A stretch of 45,106 nt of DNA from Phycisphaerae bacterium (GTDB lineage: Bacteria; Planctomycetota; Phycisphaerae; UBA1845): NCBI GenBank assembly GCA_029260055.1, contig JAJDDX010000454.1, positions 1 through 45,106 of the forward strand. The letters run 5' to 3'. How positions within the stretch are numbered: the first letter of the stretch is position 1; every line of letters starts with the position of its first letter. The translations under genes were made by a program, and so were the position numbers. The notes under the pieces were generated by a model, which did not search any database, was not told where the DNA came from, and saw nothing but the letters and a program-made list of their open reading frames with translations. Shown here piece after piece: positions 33,848 to 43,290 of the stretch.

Positions 33848-34608
33848 AGGTAACGACCTCAGTTTTAGGGCGCGACGTGCGATCGGGGTCGGGCGTGTTG
33901 ACGACCGAGAGCCGGTGCGCACGCACCCGGACGAAATAGGGGGATTCGCGCTGAAGCCCCCAGCCTCGCACGTCTCATCGGCTGCCCGCCTTCGGCAAAG
34001 TAGTTAACCTCTGCGGCCGGCGGCTGTCCGATAACTACCCTTCATATCGACTCGGACGTTCGACAACCTGCATCGCTCGCACGCGCTAGTTTTGCCGTAC
34101 TACGGCGCAGAAATCGCCCTCCCAGCCGCCTGAGACAGTTCGCACCGCTCATCTTCGACGCGCCGTTCAATACTGATCACCGCCCTTCGATCCCGTCGGT
34201 CCCAAGCGCCCCGAATTATCAGCCTTGGCCACGTCCGCGTGCCCGGGCGGACCGCTCCACATCGGCTTTCCGACTGCCTGAGAAGCATCTTCCGCCTCCG
34301 GAAACCGGTCCGCGCTTCCGGCGTCGAGCCGGTGGATAACACGGAAATCACAGCCGGTTATCGGGCCCCATTCAGCGTTAACTCATTTTCTCGAAAAGCG
34401 TTAAGAAAAATAGAACCGACGCTCGCCAGGCCGGGGATTCCCGTATAGACTCTGGCACAGCGCTCCGGAAGCGACCCCGCAAAGGAGCGAATCTAGGGCA
34501 TTGGGATGGGGAAGAAGCAATCCACCCAACGTGACCACTTGGTGCGAGCTGTGACGCCACTGCGAATCTCGTCCCGCTCGCCAACGACCAGACCGAGGTA
34601 ATCGTGCG
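33848..34608. other. Intergenic region, 761 bases
   Basis: Divergent region between the TolB-like operon and the isochorismatase-like gene. I see no gene with a supported start. A less GC-rich stretch at 34375-34415 probably holds promoter sequence for the plus-strand gene, and GTATAGACT at about 34443 might be a -10. No repeat of the GGGTGCC family is present. Confidence 0.5.
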
Positions 34609-35439
34609 ATGGTGGAACAAACCAACGGCCGGTCCTATCCGTGTGTGGTCATCGATCTGAACACGCAGCGGGATCTGTGTCTGACCGACGGCGCCCGGCC
34701 CGTCACGAACGCGGCCGATATAGTGCCGGCTCTGCGACGGGTCGTCGCTTGGACCAAACGAAACGGTGCACCGCTCATCTCATCCGTGGATTCGCACCGT
34801 ACCGGCGAAATGCCCCGCAGCGGCTGCCCGGCTCACTGTGTTGACGGCACCATCGGGCAGCAGAAGGTCGAGTTCACGGTATTCCGGAGCCAAACCACGG
34901 TGCAGGTGGACAATACGTTGTCCGTCCCGCTGGACCTGTTTTCCCATTGCCAACAGGTCATCTTCCGGCAGCGCGGCGAGGACTTGCTCGCGAATCCCAA
35001 GGCGGACCGGTTTGTGACTCAGTTGCCCGCCCGCGAATTCGTGCTGTTCGGCAACGACGTGGAAGGTGCGGTCAAGAACGTAGCTCTCGGACTCATCGCT
35101 CGGGAGAAGCGCCTCACGGTCGTGCGCGATGCCTGCGGCTATTGGGACCGCAACGCCGCCGATCTAGCCTTCCGGCTGTTCGAGGCAAAGGGCGTCAGTG
35201 TGATCACGGTGGACGAACTCGCGATGCGCAAGCTCGAACGACCGCGCCGTGTTGAGGTCTGCATCAAAGCGATCGAAGCCGGCCGACGAAACGGACGCAA
35301 GGCCTCGCCCGCCGCGCGGCGCAACGGAACGACCAACGGAAGATCGTCCCATAAGAACCGAACCGAAAACGGCGAGTTGCGGGCGCGTCCGACCAACGGT
35401 ACTATTCCGCGTTCTCGAGGCAAACAACGCGGTACCTGA
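34609..35439 (+). CDS. Isochorismatase-fold protein lacking the catalytic cysteine, with basic tail
   Basis: 276 residues. Residues 8-210 follow the isochorismatase/nicotinamidase fold: VVIDLNTQRD with Asp16 of the triad, then APLISSVDSHR, CPAHCVDGTIGQQK, and a last strand EFVLFGNDVEGAVKNVALGL. In active members that last segment reads like DVCVKATAL; here the nucleophilic Cys is replaced and two residues are inserted (Glu152, Gly153, Ala154). The triad Lys region has only Arg (R120, R122). It should therefore not hydrolyse amides by the known route. The last 50 residues (about 225-276) are rich in Arg, Asn, Gly and Thr and strongly basic, as in nucleic-acid-binding tails. GAGGTAA precedes the ATG. 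The ferredoxin gene follows after 22 bases. Confidence 0.8.
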   Translation: MVEQTNGRSYPCVVIDLNTQRDLCLTDGARPVTNAADIVPALRRVVAWTKRNGAPLISSVDSHRTGEMPRSGCPAHCVDGTIGQQKVEFTVFRSQTTVQVDNTLSVPLDLFSHCQQVIFRQRGEDLLANPKADRFVTQLPAREFVLFGNDVEGAVKNVALGLIAREKRLTVVRDACGYWDRNAADLAFRLFEAKGVSVITVDELAMRKLERPRRVEVCIKAIEAGRRNGRKASPAARRNGTTNGRSSHKNRTENGELRARPTNGTIPRSRGKQRGT

Positions 35440-35461
35440 CCGTCGAGGCGTTCGCAGGCCG

Positions 35462-35740
35462 ATGGCGAAGAAGAAGAAGCTTCCCAAACAACTCGCGATC
35501 TTGGACGAGGACCTTTGCACGGGCTGCGATGCCTGTGTCACGGTCTGCCCCGTCGACTGCATCGATAAGACTTCAGATCCCCTGCATGCCGGCTACGCGA
35601 TGGGCGTCTGCACGATTGATCTTCAAGTGTGCATCGGGTGCAAGATGTGCGCCCAAATCTGCCCCTGGGACGTGATTACCATGGTCCCGACCGACCATGT
35701 CCTTCGCGAGCCCAAGCTCGCTGGATTGCTCAACGGCTGA
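35462..35740 (+). CDS. 2[4Fe-4S] ferredoxin
   Basis: 92 residues, start MAKKKKLPKQ. Two cluster motifs are clear: C19-x2-C22-x2-C25-x3-C29-P (CTGCDACVTVCP) and C57-x2-C60-x2-C63-x3-C67-P (CIGCKMCAQICP). Additional cysteines at 33 and 50 are not cluster ligands in the normal pattern. The N-terminus has four lysines. It is likely a cytoplasmic low-potential electron carrier. Adjacent to the isochorismatase-fold gene by 22 bases, so the two may be co-transcribed; a functional link to the acyl-CoA genes downstream is possible but a 657-base gap separates them. Confidence 0.9.
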   Translation: MAKKKKLPKQLAILDEDLCTGCDACVTVCPVDCIDKTSDPLHAGYAMGVCTIDLQVCIGCKMCAQICPWDVITMVPTDHVLREPKLAGLLNG

Positions 35741-36397
35741 CACGCTATGCGACCGTATCCGCGGCTTGCTGCGCGCGCGGGACGGCCGGGCAGACGGCCG
35801 CACATAGAGTGCTACCGCAAGCCCGGCCGGCGCCGTGCATTCCCCTCCAGGAAGCACCGTTCTTTCTTGCGTTGGCGGAATCCCGTGGATCTGGTCGGTT
35901 CGCTCTTGCCCCCCAGCCTTCGCCTCCCCTCCAGTCACACGATTCCGTCCTGTCAGGCCGACTCGATACCGGCCCGGCGGCGTGTGGGTGAGTGTGGTCG
36001 GCTCGGCCTGCCGCGGAACCGTCGTTCCGCTTCGTTAGCCCCTCGTGCGTAGCTCGCTGCGAGTGGCTTGGCCGTGCCTTCTGTCGCACTCGAAAAGAGT
36101 CTACGATACACCCGGCGCCGGGCCACCGGGCGTGTTCCCGAGGCCGATTGCACGACACCTATAAGCCATGGCCCGGTATTCCGGCGACCGGCGCGGCGGG
36201 GCGAGCGATGATCCCCGTGCGGCCAGATCCAATCGGAAGCGGCGCTAGGTCCCATCGCGTTGACGCCGCCTCGGCGGCACCACTATACTCCGGACTCGGC
36301 GGCCAGAGCGTTTTCCGCCGTGAATCCAGCGTTTCGCGACGCCACGGCACGCGCTCGGCGCGTCGGTGCCGACGCCGCTCGAATGAGGAACGACCGC
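35741..36397. other. Intergenic region, 657 bases
   Basis: No supported gene. Contains a 7-bp hairpin GCGGAAC-CGTC-GTTCCGC (36013-36030) without a T-run. Open frames here are Arg-, Pro- and Ser-rich with no ribosome site, as expected for non-coding GC-rich DNA. The promoter of the acyl-CoA operon should lie in its right half, but I cannot pick boxes. Confidence 0.5.
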
Positions 36398-37552
36398 ATG
36401 TCACTCGCTCCGCCCGGCGCTGATATCTCTGATGACCACCGGATGATGATCGAGGCTGTAACCGAATACGCGGAGGCCGAGCTGCTGCCGCGTGATCGAA
36501 GATGGGACGCGGACGAGTCCTCCGTCGCCGAGGTACTGCCTCAACTTGCCGAGATGGGCTTGCTCAACATGACCGTGCCCGAGGACCTCAACGGCCTCGG
36601 CTGCCAGTACCGCGTCTACGCAGCCATCCTGCATGAGCTGTCTCGTTGGTCACCGTCAGTGGCGGTCACGATCTCCGTGCACAGCATGGTGGGCAACAAC
36701 ATCCGCAAGTTCGCCACCGATGCCCTGCGTCAGGAGCCGCTGGCCAACTGGGGAGAAGCCGGCCACTTCGGCGCGTTCTGCCTCTCGGAAGCCGGCGCGG
36801 GCAGCGATGCCGGTGCCACGACCACACGCGCTGTTCGCGCGGACGGTGGATTCCGCGTCACCGGTGAAAAGATGTGGATCACCAACGGCATGCACGCGCG
36901 TTGGTTCCTCACCCTCGCGCGGCTCGAGGGAACGTCGAGTAAAAAGAACCTCTGCGCCTTTCTGATCGACGGCAACGAAGAGGGCATCGGGCGAACAAAG
37001 ATACACGGCAAGATGGGGATTCGCGGCAGCGAGACCGCCGTCATCAGTCTGGACAACGTCTTCGTGCCCGAAAACCACCTCGTCGGAGAGGTGGGGCAGG
37101 GCCTGCAGGTGTTCCTCGCCAGTCTCAACGAAGGGCGCATCGGCATCGCCGCCCAAGCGACCGGAATCGCCGAAGCCTGCCTGGCCGAATCGATCAGTTA
37201 CGCCCGGCAACGTGAGCAGTTTGGACGGCCCATCGGGAAGTTCCAAGCCGTCGCCGATATGATCGCCCAAAGCGCCGCCGAACTCGAAGCAGCCAAGTTG
37301 CTAACGTGGCGGGCCGCGTGCAACGTCGACGCCGGAGCGCCCGTCCCCGCCGAAAGTGCTATGGCCAAACTCTACGCCTCCGAGGCCGCCAACCGGATCG
37401 CCTATCGTGCGGTCCAAGTCCACGGCGGCACGGGCTATGTGAACGAGTGCCGCGTCGAGCAGCTATACCGTGATGCCCGCGTGACCACGATTTATGAAGG
37501 AACCAGCGAGGTCCAGAGGATCGTCATCGGCCGAGCACTCGCCGCTAGGTGA
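36398..37552 (+). CDS. Acyl-CoA dehydrogenase (1st of three)
   Basis: FAD enzyme that makes 2,3-enoyl-CoA from acyl-CoA. 384 residues from ATG 36398, with AGGAA six bases before; a start 15 bases earlier is possible. Shows the N-terminal helical domain, CLSEAGAGSDAG and WITNG for FAD and substrate, RGSETAVISLDNVFVP, QREQFGRPIGKFQ, and QVHGGTGYVNEC. The catalytic Glu is in IYEGTSEVQR near the end, the position used by short-chain enzymes. It begins the fatty-acid/branched-chain acyl-CoA gene set. The substrate chain length is not readable. Confidence 0.92.
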   Translation: MSLAPPGADISDDHRMMIEAVTEYAEAELLPRDRRWDADESSVAEVLPQLAEMGLLNMTVPEDLNGLGCQYRVYAAILHELSRWSPSVAVTISVHSMVGNNIRKFATDALRQEPLANWGEAGHFGAFCLSEAGAGSDAGATTTRAVRADGGFRVTGEKMWITNGMHARWFLTLARLEGTSSKKNLCAFLIDGNEEGIGRTKIHGKMGIRGSETAVISLDNVFVPENHLVGEVGQGLQVFLASLNEGRIGIAAQATGIAEACLAESISYARQREQFGRPIGKFQAVADMIAQSAAELEAAKLLTWRAACNVDAGAPVPAESAMAKLYASEAANRIAYRAVQVHGGTGYVNECRVEQLYRDARVTTIYEGTSEVQRIVIGRALAAR

Positions 37553-37680
37553 CGAGCGTCGCCCTCGCCCACAACCGGGCGCTGTGGCACGTGATGTGTA
37601 GGCCGGTGTGGCGGTGGCCCGGCCAGCGTAGCCACCCGAGTCGCCAAGTGCTCATGGCGGCGCAAGCTCTTGTGTTAAAA

Positions 37681-37695
37681 CGATTTGCGAAATCG
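37681..37695. promoter_or_regulatory. Operator-like palindrome before the second acyl-CoA dehydrogenase
   Basis: CGATTT-GCG-AAATCG, a perfect 6-bp dyad in a locally AT-rich spot, 14 bases before the ATG and touching the probable ribosome site (GAGG at 37695-37698). It may be a repressor site or an RNA hairpin that limits translation. Confidence 0.4.
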
Positions 37696-37709
37696 AGGCT
37701 CGAATCCTT

Positions 37710-38852
37710 ATGAATTTCGAACTTCAGGAAGAACTTGTAGCGCTGCAGGATGTCGCGCGGCGCTTCGCCGCCGAGACCATCGCACCCGACGCGCGCCGAT
37801 GGGATCGGGAGGCCGACATCCCGCGTGACGTGGTCGCGAAGCTCGGGGAACTGGGCTTCCTCGGGATCTTCATTCCGCCCGAGTTCGGAGGCTCCGGGCT
37901 CGGTGATCTCGGCGCAGCCGTGATCATGGAGGAGATCGCGCGGCACTGCGGCGCCACCGCGCTGCTGCTGGATGCGCACAACGCGCTGTGCAGTGCCCAT
38001 CTCCTGATCGGCGCCAACGACGAACAAAAAGCCAAATACCTGCCCAAACTCGCCACGGGTGAGACCCTCGGCGCCTGGGCCCTTTCCGAGCCGGATTGCG
38101 GCTCCGACGTCGCCGCCATGAAGGCCGAGGCCGTCCTCGACGGCGACACCTGGGTCCTCAACGGGGCCAAGCACTGGATCACGAACGGCCACTACGCCGG
38201 CGTCTACGTGATTATGGCCCGCACCAAGCCCGAGGGCGGCAAGGACGGCATCAGTGCCTTCATCGTCGAACGCGGCACGCCGGGCCTGATCATCGGACCC
38301 AAGGAAGACAAATTCGGCATGCGGGGCTCCGACACGGTGGGCCTGACACTGGAAGACCTTCGTGTCCCGAAGCAGAACCTCTGCGGCGAGCTTCACGGCG
38401 GGTTTGTCGACTCGATGAAGGTGCTCGAGCGAGGTCGCATCACGATCGCCGCCATGGCGGTCGGCCTGGGCCGCGGCGCCTTGGAGGAATCGCTCGCCTA
38501 CGCCAAGCAGCGCGAGGCCTTCGGCAAGCCGCTCTTCGAGCACCAGAGCATCCAGTTCATGCTAGCGGACATGGCGATGGAAATCGACGCCGCCAGGCTG
38601 CTCACGCACAAGTCGGCGATCCTCTCCGATGCAGGTGAGACCTGCAATGTCGATGCCTCCATGGCCAAGCTCATGGCGTCCGAGACGGCCACCAAGGCCT
38701 GCCTCAACGGCATCCAAATCCACGGCGGCATGGGTTACACCAAGGAAGTGCCCGTGGAACGCTATCTGCGCGACGCCAAGCTGACCGAAATCGGCGAGGG
38801 CTCCAGCCAGATTCAGCGCATGATCATCGCAAGACACCTACTCGAACTCTAG
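37710..38852 (+). CDS. Acyl-CoA dehydrogenase (2nd of three)
   Basis: 380 residues with all family blocks: [17 protein letters not shown] (part), [45 protein letters not shown] and [16 protein letters not shown]. The catalytic Glu lies in [12 protein letters not shown] near the C-terminus. It is 157 bases after the first dehydrogenase, with a palindrome in the gap, and 9 bases before the third. The three paralogues are not close copies of each other, so each probably has its own substrate range. Butyryl-CoA or isobutyryl-CoA are reasonable candidates from context. Confidence 0.92.
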   Translation: MNFELQEELVALQDVARRFAAETIAPDARRWDREADIPRDVVAKLGELGFLGIFIPPEFGGSGLGDLGAAVIMEEIARHCGATALLLDAHNALCSAHLLIGANDEQKAKYLPKLATGETLGAWALSEPDCGSDVAAMKAEAVLDGDTWVLNGAKHWITNGHYAGVYVIMARTKPEGGKDGISAFIVERGTPGLIIGPKEDKFGMRGSDTVGLTLEDLRVPKQNLCGELHGGFVDSMKVLERGRITIAAMAVGLGRGALEESLAYAKQREAFGKPLFEHQSIQFMLADMAMEIDAARLLTHKSAILSDAGETCNVDASMAKLMASETATKACLNGIQIHGGMGYTKEVPVERYLRDAKLTEIGEGSSQIQRMIIARHLLEL

Positions 38853-38861
38853 GACATACTC

Positions 38862-39998
38862 ATGGACTTCTCGTTTGACGAAGATCACCAAATGCTCCAG
38901 CAGCAGGTCGCCGAGTTCGCTGCCAACGAGGTGGCACCCGGTGCCGAGGAGCGTGATCACGAATCGTCGATGCCCGATGCGCTGCGGCAACAGATCGCCG
39001 AGATGGGCCTGTTCGGCATCACCATTCCGCAGCAGTACGGCGGCGCCGGTATGGGCGTGGTCGCCTCCTCTATCGTGGTTGAGGAAATCTCGAAAGCCTG
39101 CGCCGGCGCGGGCGTGCTGATTAGCGCGCACAGCTCCCTCTGTGTCGATCCGATCATGACCTTCGGTACGGAGGAGCAAAAGCAGAAATACCTTCCGGGG
39201 ATGGCCAGTGGCACAACCATCGGCTGCCTCTCGCTGACCGAAGCGGGCAGCGGGTCCGACGCAGGCGCCGCGACCTGTGCGGCCGTCCTCAAGGACGACG
39301 GCTGGCACATCACCGGCTCCAAGATCTTCGTGACCAACGGCAAAGAGGCCGGCGTCATGGTGCTCATCGCCGTGACCAATCCGGACGAGCCGAAACGCCG
39401 TCTCAGTGCGTTTATCGTCGAGAACCCGACGCCCGGCCTGAAAACCGGAAAGCTGGAGAAGAAACTCGGCATTCGCTGTTCGTCGACGGCCGAGTACATT
39501 TTCGAAGACTGCGTGGTGCCGAAGGACGCACTGCTCGGTGAGCAAGGTCGCGGCCTCAAGGTGGCGCTGACTACGCTTAACGGCGGACGTATCGGGATCG
39601 CATCGCAGGCGCTTGGTATCACCGCCGCCTGCCTGCACGAAGCGAGCGAATACGCCAAGACGCGCGTGCAGTTCAATCGGCCGATCGGCAAGTTCCAGGC
39701 GATCCAGAACAAGATCGCCGACATCGCCGTCGGCTACGCCGCCTCGCGCTTGCTGGTGTATCGCGCGGCGTCGCTCAAGGATCAGGGCAAGCCCTACGCC
39801 CAGGAGGCGGCCATGGCCAAGCTGTTCGCGGCAGAGACCGCGTCCCGTTCGGCCAACCACGCGGTCCAGGTCTTCGGCGGCTATGGGTACTGCAAGGACT
39901 ACCCCGTCGAGCGCTATCTGCGCGACGCCAAGATCACCGAGATATACGAGGGTACCAGCGAGATTCACCGGGTCGTCATCGCGCGCGGTCTGGCGTAG
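38862..39998 (+). CDS. Acyl-CoA dehydrogenase (3rd of three; butyryl-CoA type)
   Basis: 378 residues. Shows GLFGITIPQQYGGAGMG (part), SLTEAGSGSDAG, IFVTNGKEAG, KKLGIRCSSTAEY, TRVQFNRPIGKFQAIQ and QVFGGYGYCKDYPVER. The catalytic Glu is in TEIYEGTSEIHR. The sequence is the most like bacterial short-chain (butyryl-CoA) dehydrogenases among the three. TAGGAC precedes ATG 38862. No etfAB genes are in the window, so the electron acceptor is encoded elsewhere. Confidence 0.92.
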   Translation: MDFSFDEDHQMLQQQVAEFAANEVAPGAEERDHESSMPDALRQQIAEMGLFGITIPQQYGGAGMGVVASSIVVEEISKACAGAGVLISAHSSLCVDPIMTFGTEEQKQKYLPGMASGTTIGCLSLTEAGSGSDAGAATCAAVLKDDGWHITGSKIFVTNGKEAGVMVLIAVTNPDEPKRRLSAFIVENPTPGLKTGKLEKKLGIRCSSTAEYIFEDCVVPKDALLGEQGRGLKVALTTLNGGRIGIASQALGITAACLHEASEYAKTRVQFNRPIGKFQAIQNKIADIAVGYAASRLLVYRAASLKDQGKPYAQEAAMAKLFAAETASRSANHAVQVFGGYGYCKDYPVERYLRDAKITEIYEGTSEIHRVVIARGLA

Positions 39999-40061
39999 CG
40001 GTCAACGGCTCGTTGGCGAAAAACTGATCGAGTCCGGGTCGGAGGGATTGGAGTCCACACC

Positions 40062-40922
40062 ATGACAGATGTAAAAGGCATGACCGTCGCCGTGCTGGGC
40101 GCAGGAACGATGGGACGAGGTATCGCGCAGATCTTCGCGCAGTCCGGAGCGACGGTGCGACTCTTCGACGTGGTGCCTAAGGCGCTCGAAAGTGCGCAGG
40201 GCACGATCAAGAAGCTCCTCAACCGCGCCGTCGAGAAGGGCAAGATGTCCGCCGACGACGCAGCCGGCGCCGTCGAACGAGTCCAACTCGTCAAGAAAAT
40301 GGATGACATCGGCACCGTGCCGCTGCTCATCGAGGCGGCCACCGAGAAGCCCGAGACCAAGATCGAAATCCTGAAGATTGCCGAGAAGTCACTCGAAAAG
40401 GGCGGCATCCTCGCGAGCAACACTTCCAGCATCAGCATCACGCAACTCGCGGCCGAAACCGCGGCGCCGGACCGCTTCATCGGCATGCACTTTTTCAATC
40501 CCGTGCCGGTGATGAAGCTGGTCGAGGTCGTGCGCGGCCTCCAGACCTCCGACGAAACCGTGGCTCAGACGCTTCGCTACGCCGAAGCCGTCGGCAAAAC
40601 ACCCGTCAAGTGCAACGATCATCCCGGTTTCGTGTCGAATCGCGTTCTGATGCCTATGATTAATGAGGCGATCTTCACGTTGCAGGACGGCGTGGCTGAA
40701 GCCGAGGCCATCGACGAGATCATGAAACTCGGCATGGCTCATCCGATGGGGCCGCTCGCCCTGGCCGACCTGATCGGCCTCGACGTATGCCTGTTCATCC
40801 TGGAGGTCCTCCACCGCGATCTCGGTGAGGATCGCTATCGTCCCTGCCCACTCCTGCGTAAGATGGTGCAGGCGGGCAGGCTGGGCCGAAAGTCCAAACA
40901 CGGCTTCTATCCCTATGAGTAA
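40062..40922 (+). CDS. 3-hydroxybutyryl-CoA dehydrogenase
   Basis: 286 residues; oxidises 3-hydroxybutyryl-CoA to acetoacetyl-CoA with NAD(P), or the reverse. The Rossmann motif is VLGAGTMGRGIAQ (about 10-22). The catalytic His is in FIGMHFFNPVPVMKLVEVV, and Asn in the block HPGFVSNRVLMPMINEAI. The C-terminal dimer domain (GMAHPMGPLALADLIGLD) is complete, and the length is the family norm. GGAGT stands before the ATG. The crotonase gene follows after 5 bases. Confidence 0.93.
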   Translation: MTDVKGMTVAVLGAGTMGRGIAQIFAQSGATVRLFDVVPKALESAQGTIKKLLNRAVEKGKMSADDAAGAVERVQLVKKMDDIGTVPLLIEAATEKPETKIEILKIAEKSLEKGGILASNTSSISITQLAAETAAPDRFIGMHFFNPVPVMKLVEVVRGLQTSDETVAQTLRYAEAVGKTPVKCNDHPGFVSNRVLMPMINEAIFTLQDGVAEAEAIDEIMKLGMAHPMGPLALADLIGLDVCLFILEVLHRDLGEDRYRPCPLLRKMVQAGRLGRKSKHGFYPYE

Positions 40923-40927
40923 GCGCC

Positions 40928-41677
40928 ATGAGTAGGACACAAATACGAACCGACATAGACGGCTCCATCGCGACGATAACCCTCCACACCGCCGAGGGTA
41001 TCAACGTCATGTCCGCCGACGTGCTCCGCGACCTCCAGAAAGAAGTCAAGACGGTCGCCGGCGCCCACGGCGTTCGTGCCACCATCCTGACAGGCGAAGG
41101 CAAGGTCTTCGCCGCAGGGGCGGACATCAAGGCGATGGCCTCCTTCAACGCGGACCAGGCAGCCGCTTACGGCAAGCTCGGCCAAGAAGTGCTCAACGAC
41201 ATCGAGTCGCTTCCGTCGATCACCGTGGCTGCCCTGAACGGGGCGGCCTTGGGCGGCGGTATGGAAACGGCGCTGGCGTGCGATTTTAGAATCGCGGTGA
41301 AGTCCGCGAAGATCGGCCTTCCGGAGACGTCGCTGGGCCTCGTGCCCGGCTGGGCGGGCATTCCGCGGATGACGAAGCTGATCGGCGCCGCGCGGGCCAA
41401 GAAGTTGTATTTGTCCGCGCTACCGATTTCCGCCGAGGACGGCGTGCCGCTCGGGCTGATTGACGAGGTCGTCAACGGCGCCGAAGACCTCATGCCGCGC
41501 GTGACCGCGTTCTGTCAGACTTTCAAACGAGGCGCGCCGCAGGCGATCGCGCTGGCCAAGCGAGCATGGCGCACCGGCGACGACATCGCCGCCTTCGCCG
41601 AGTGCTTCGGAACCTCGGACGCCAAGGAGGGCATTGCAGCCTTCCTCGAAAAGCGTCCCGCGTCCTGGATGGAGTAA
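40928..41677 (+). CDS. Enoyl-CoA hydratase (crotonase)
   Basis: 249 residues. The oxyanion hole is in AAGADIKAM and GAALGGGME. Both catalytic glutamates of a hydratase are present: Glu113 ([12 protein letters not shown]) and Glu133 ([15 protein letters not shown]). This makes water addition to crotonyl-CoA, giving 3-hydroxybutyryl-CoA, the likely reaction. It is 5 bases after the dehydrogenase gene and 8 bases before the mutase gene, so part of one transcript. Confidence 0.93.
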   Translation: MSRTQIRTDIDGSIATITLHTAEGINVMSADVLRDLQKEVKTVAGAHGVRATILTGEGKVFAAGADIKAMASFNADQAAAYGKLGQEVLNDIESLPSITVAALNGAALGGGMETALACDFRIAVKSAKIGLPETSLGLVPGWAGIPRMTKLIGAARAKKLYLSALPISAEDGVPLGLIDEVVNGAEDLMPRVTAFCQTFKRGAPQAIALAKRAWRTGDDIAAFAECFGTSDAKEGIAAFLEKRPASWME

Positions 41678-41685
41678 GCGTAAGT

Positions 41686-43290
41686 ATGAGTATTCGTCCG
41701 TCGGTCAACTCCGGGCAAGGCTCCGCCAACAAGCCCGACGAGAAGCCCTTCGTCGGACCGGAGGACCTCGGCGCGTTCGATCACGCCGAGGCGCTCGGTG
41801 AGCCGGGCTCGTTTCCGTTCACGCGCGGTCCGCACCGCACCATGTACCGCGACCGACTCTGGACGATGCGCCAGTTCGCAGGCTTCGGAAGCGCCGACGA
41901 CACCAACAAGCGGTTCAAGTTCCTCCTCGAAAAGGGCCAGACCGGGCTGTCCACCGCGTTCGACCTGCCGACCCTCATGGGTCGCGACAGTGACGACCCG
42001 CTGGCACTAGGCGAAGTGGGGCGCTGCGGCGTGGCCATCGCTTGCCTGGCGGACATGAGACGCCTGTTCGACGGCATCGACCTCGCCAAGGTCAGCACCA
42101 GCATGACCATCAACGCCCCGGCGGCGATCGTGCTCGCCTTCTACATCGCCGTCGCCAAAGAGCAGGGCGTCCCGCTCGATCAGCTACGTGGAACACTCCA
42201 GAACGATATCCTCAAGGAGTTCCACGCCCAAAACGAATACATCTTCCCGCCCGTGCCCAGCTTCGGGCTCGTGGTCGACACCATCGAATACTGCACGCGC
42301 CACATGCCGCAGTGGAATACCGTGAGCATCAGCGGATACCACATCCGCGAAGCCGGCTCGACGGCGGCAGAGGAATTGGCGTTTACCTTGCGCGACGGCA
42401 TCGCCTACGCCGATGGCGCGGTCAACCGCGGCCTGGCCGTCGACGAGTTCGCCCCGCGCCTGAGCTTCTTCTTCGATATGCATAACGACTTCTTCGAGGA
42501 AATCGCCAAGCTTCGGGCGGCTCGCCGCATCTGGGCACACGTGATGCGCGACCGCTTCAGGGCGAAGAACGAGCGCAGTTGGCTTCTGCGCACCCACTGC
42601 CAGACAGCCGGGGTGACGCTTACCGAACAGCAACCCATCAACAACGTCGTCCGCGTGGCACTCCAGGCGCTGGCCGGCGTGCTGGGCGGCACGCAGTCGC
42701 TGCATACCAACAGCATGGACGAAACCCTCGCCCTCCCGACCGAAGAGGCAGCCAAGGTCGCCCTGCGTACCCAGCAGCTCATCGCCCATGAGTCAAACGT
42801 CACGCAAACGGTCGATCCGCTTGCCGGCAGCTACTTTATCGAGAAGCTCACCAACGAGATCGAGGCCAAGGCCTGGGCCATCATCGATCAGGTCGACGCC
42901 ATGGGCGGCGTACTTCCGGCCATCGACCGAGGCTACTTCCGACGCGCCATCGCCGAGTCCGCTCACGCCCAGCAGCGTGCCATCGACGCGGGGCAGCAGA
43001 AGGTTATCGGCGTCACCGACTTCGTCGACGACGACGCACCGTCCGTGCCGACGCTCATCATCACGCAGGAGACGGAGGACGAGCAGGTTCGCCGCCTCGA
43101 GGAACTCAAGGCAACGCGCGATCAAGCCAAACACGCAGCCGCCCTGAAACGCATCCACGACGACGCCAAGGCCGGTGTCAACATGATGCCGGCGCTGATC
43201 GAAGGCGCCGAGGCGGACGCCACCGTTGGCGAGATGGCCGAGGCCCTCAAGTCCGTGTTCGGTGCCTACGACGGGGGGCCGGAATGGTAA
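41686..43290 (+). CDS. B12-dependent acyl-CoA mutase large subunit, isobutyryl-CoA mutase type by key residues
   Basis: 534 residues from ATG 41686. The TIM-barrel substrate domain of the methylmalonyl-CoA mutase family, without a B12-binding domain. Conserved: [56 protein letters not shown] (His219), [16 protein letters not shown]. The residue matching Tyr89 of methylmalonyl-CoA mutase is Phe64 and that matching Arg207 is Gln182; the spacing of 118 residues between them, and 37 to the His, is kept without gaps. Phe and Gln are the pair known from isobutyryl-CoA mutase, and Arg207 is needed to hold the malonyl carboxylate. So I read it as ICM-like. It overlaps the next gene by 7 bases. Confidence 0.85.
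   Translation: MSIRPSVNSGQGSANKPDEKPFVGPEDLGAFDHAEALGEPGSFPFTRGPHRTMYRDRLWTMRQFAGFGSADDTNKRFKFLLEKGQTGLSTAFDLPTLMGRDSDDPLALGEVGRCGVAIACLADMRRLFDGIDLAKVSTSMTINAPAAIVLAFYIAVAKEQGVPLDQLRGTLQNDILKEFHAQNEYIFPPVPSFGLVVDTIEYCTRHMPQWNTVSISGYHIREAGSTAAEELAFTLRDGIAYADGAVNRGLAVDEFAPRLSFFFDMHNDFFEEIAKLRAARRIWAHVMRDRFRAKNERSWLLRTHCQTAGVTLTEQQPINNVVRVALQALAGVLGGTQSLHTNSMDETLALPTEEAAKVALRTQQLIAHESNVTQTVDPLAGSYFIEKLTNEIEAKAWAIIDQVDAMGGVLPAIDRGYFRRAIAESAHAQQRAIDAGQQKVIGVTDFVDDDAPSVPTLIITQETEDEQVRRLEELKATRDQAKHAAALKRIHDDAKAGVNMMPALIEGAEADATVGEMAEALKSVFGAYDGGPEW

Noticed and set aside
37545-38543. Open frame of 332 codons on the minus strand over the second acyl-CoA dehydrogenase
   Set aside because: Antisense shadow; the plus-strand product has all catalytic and FAD blocks.
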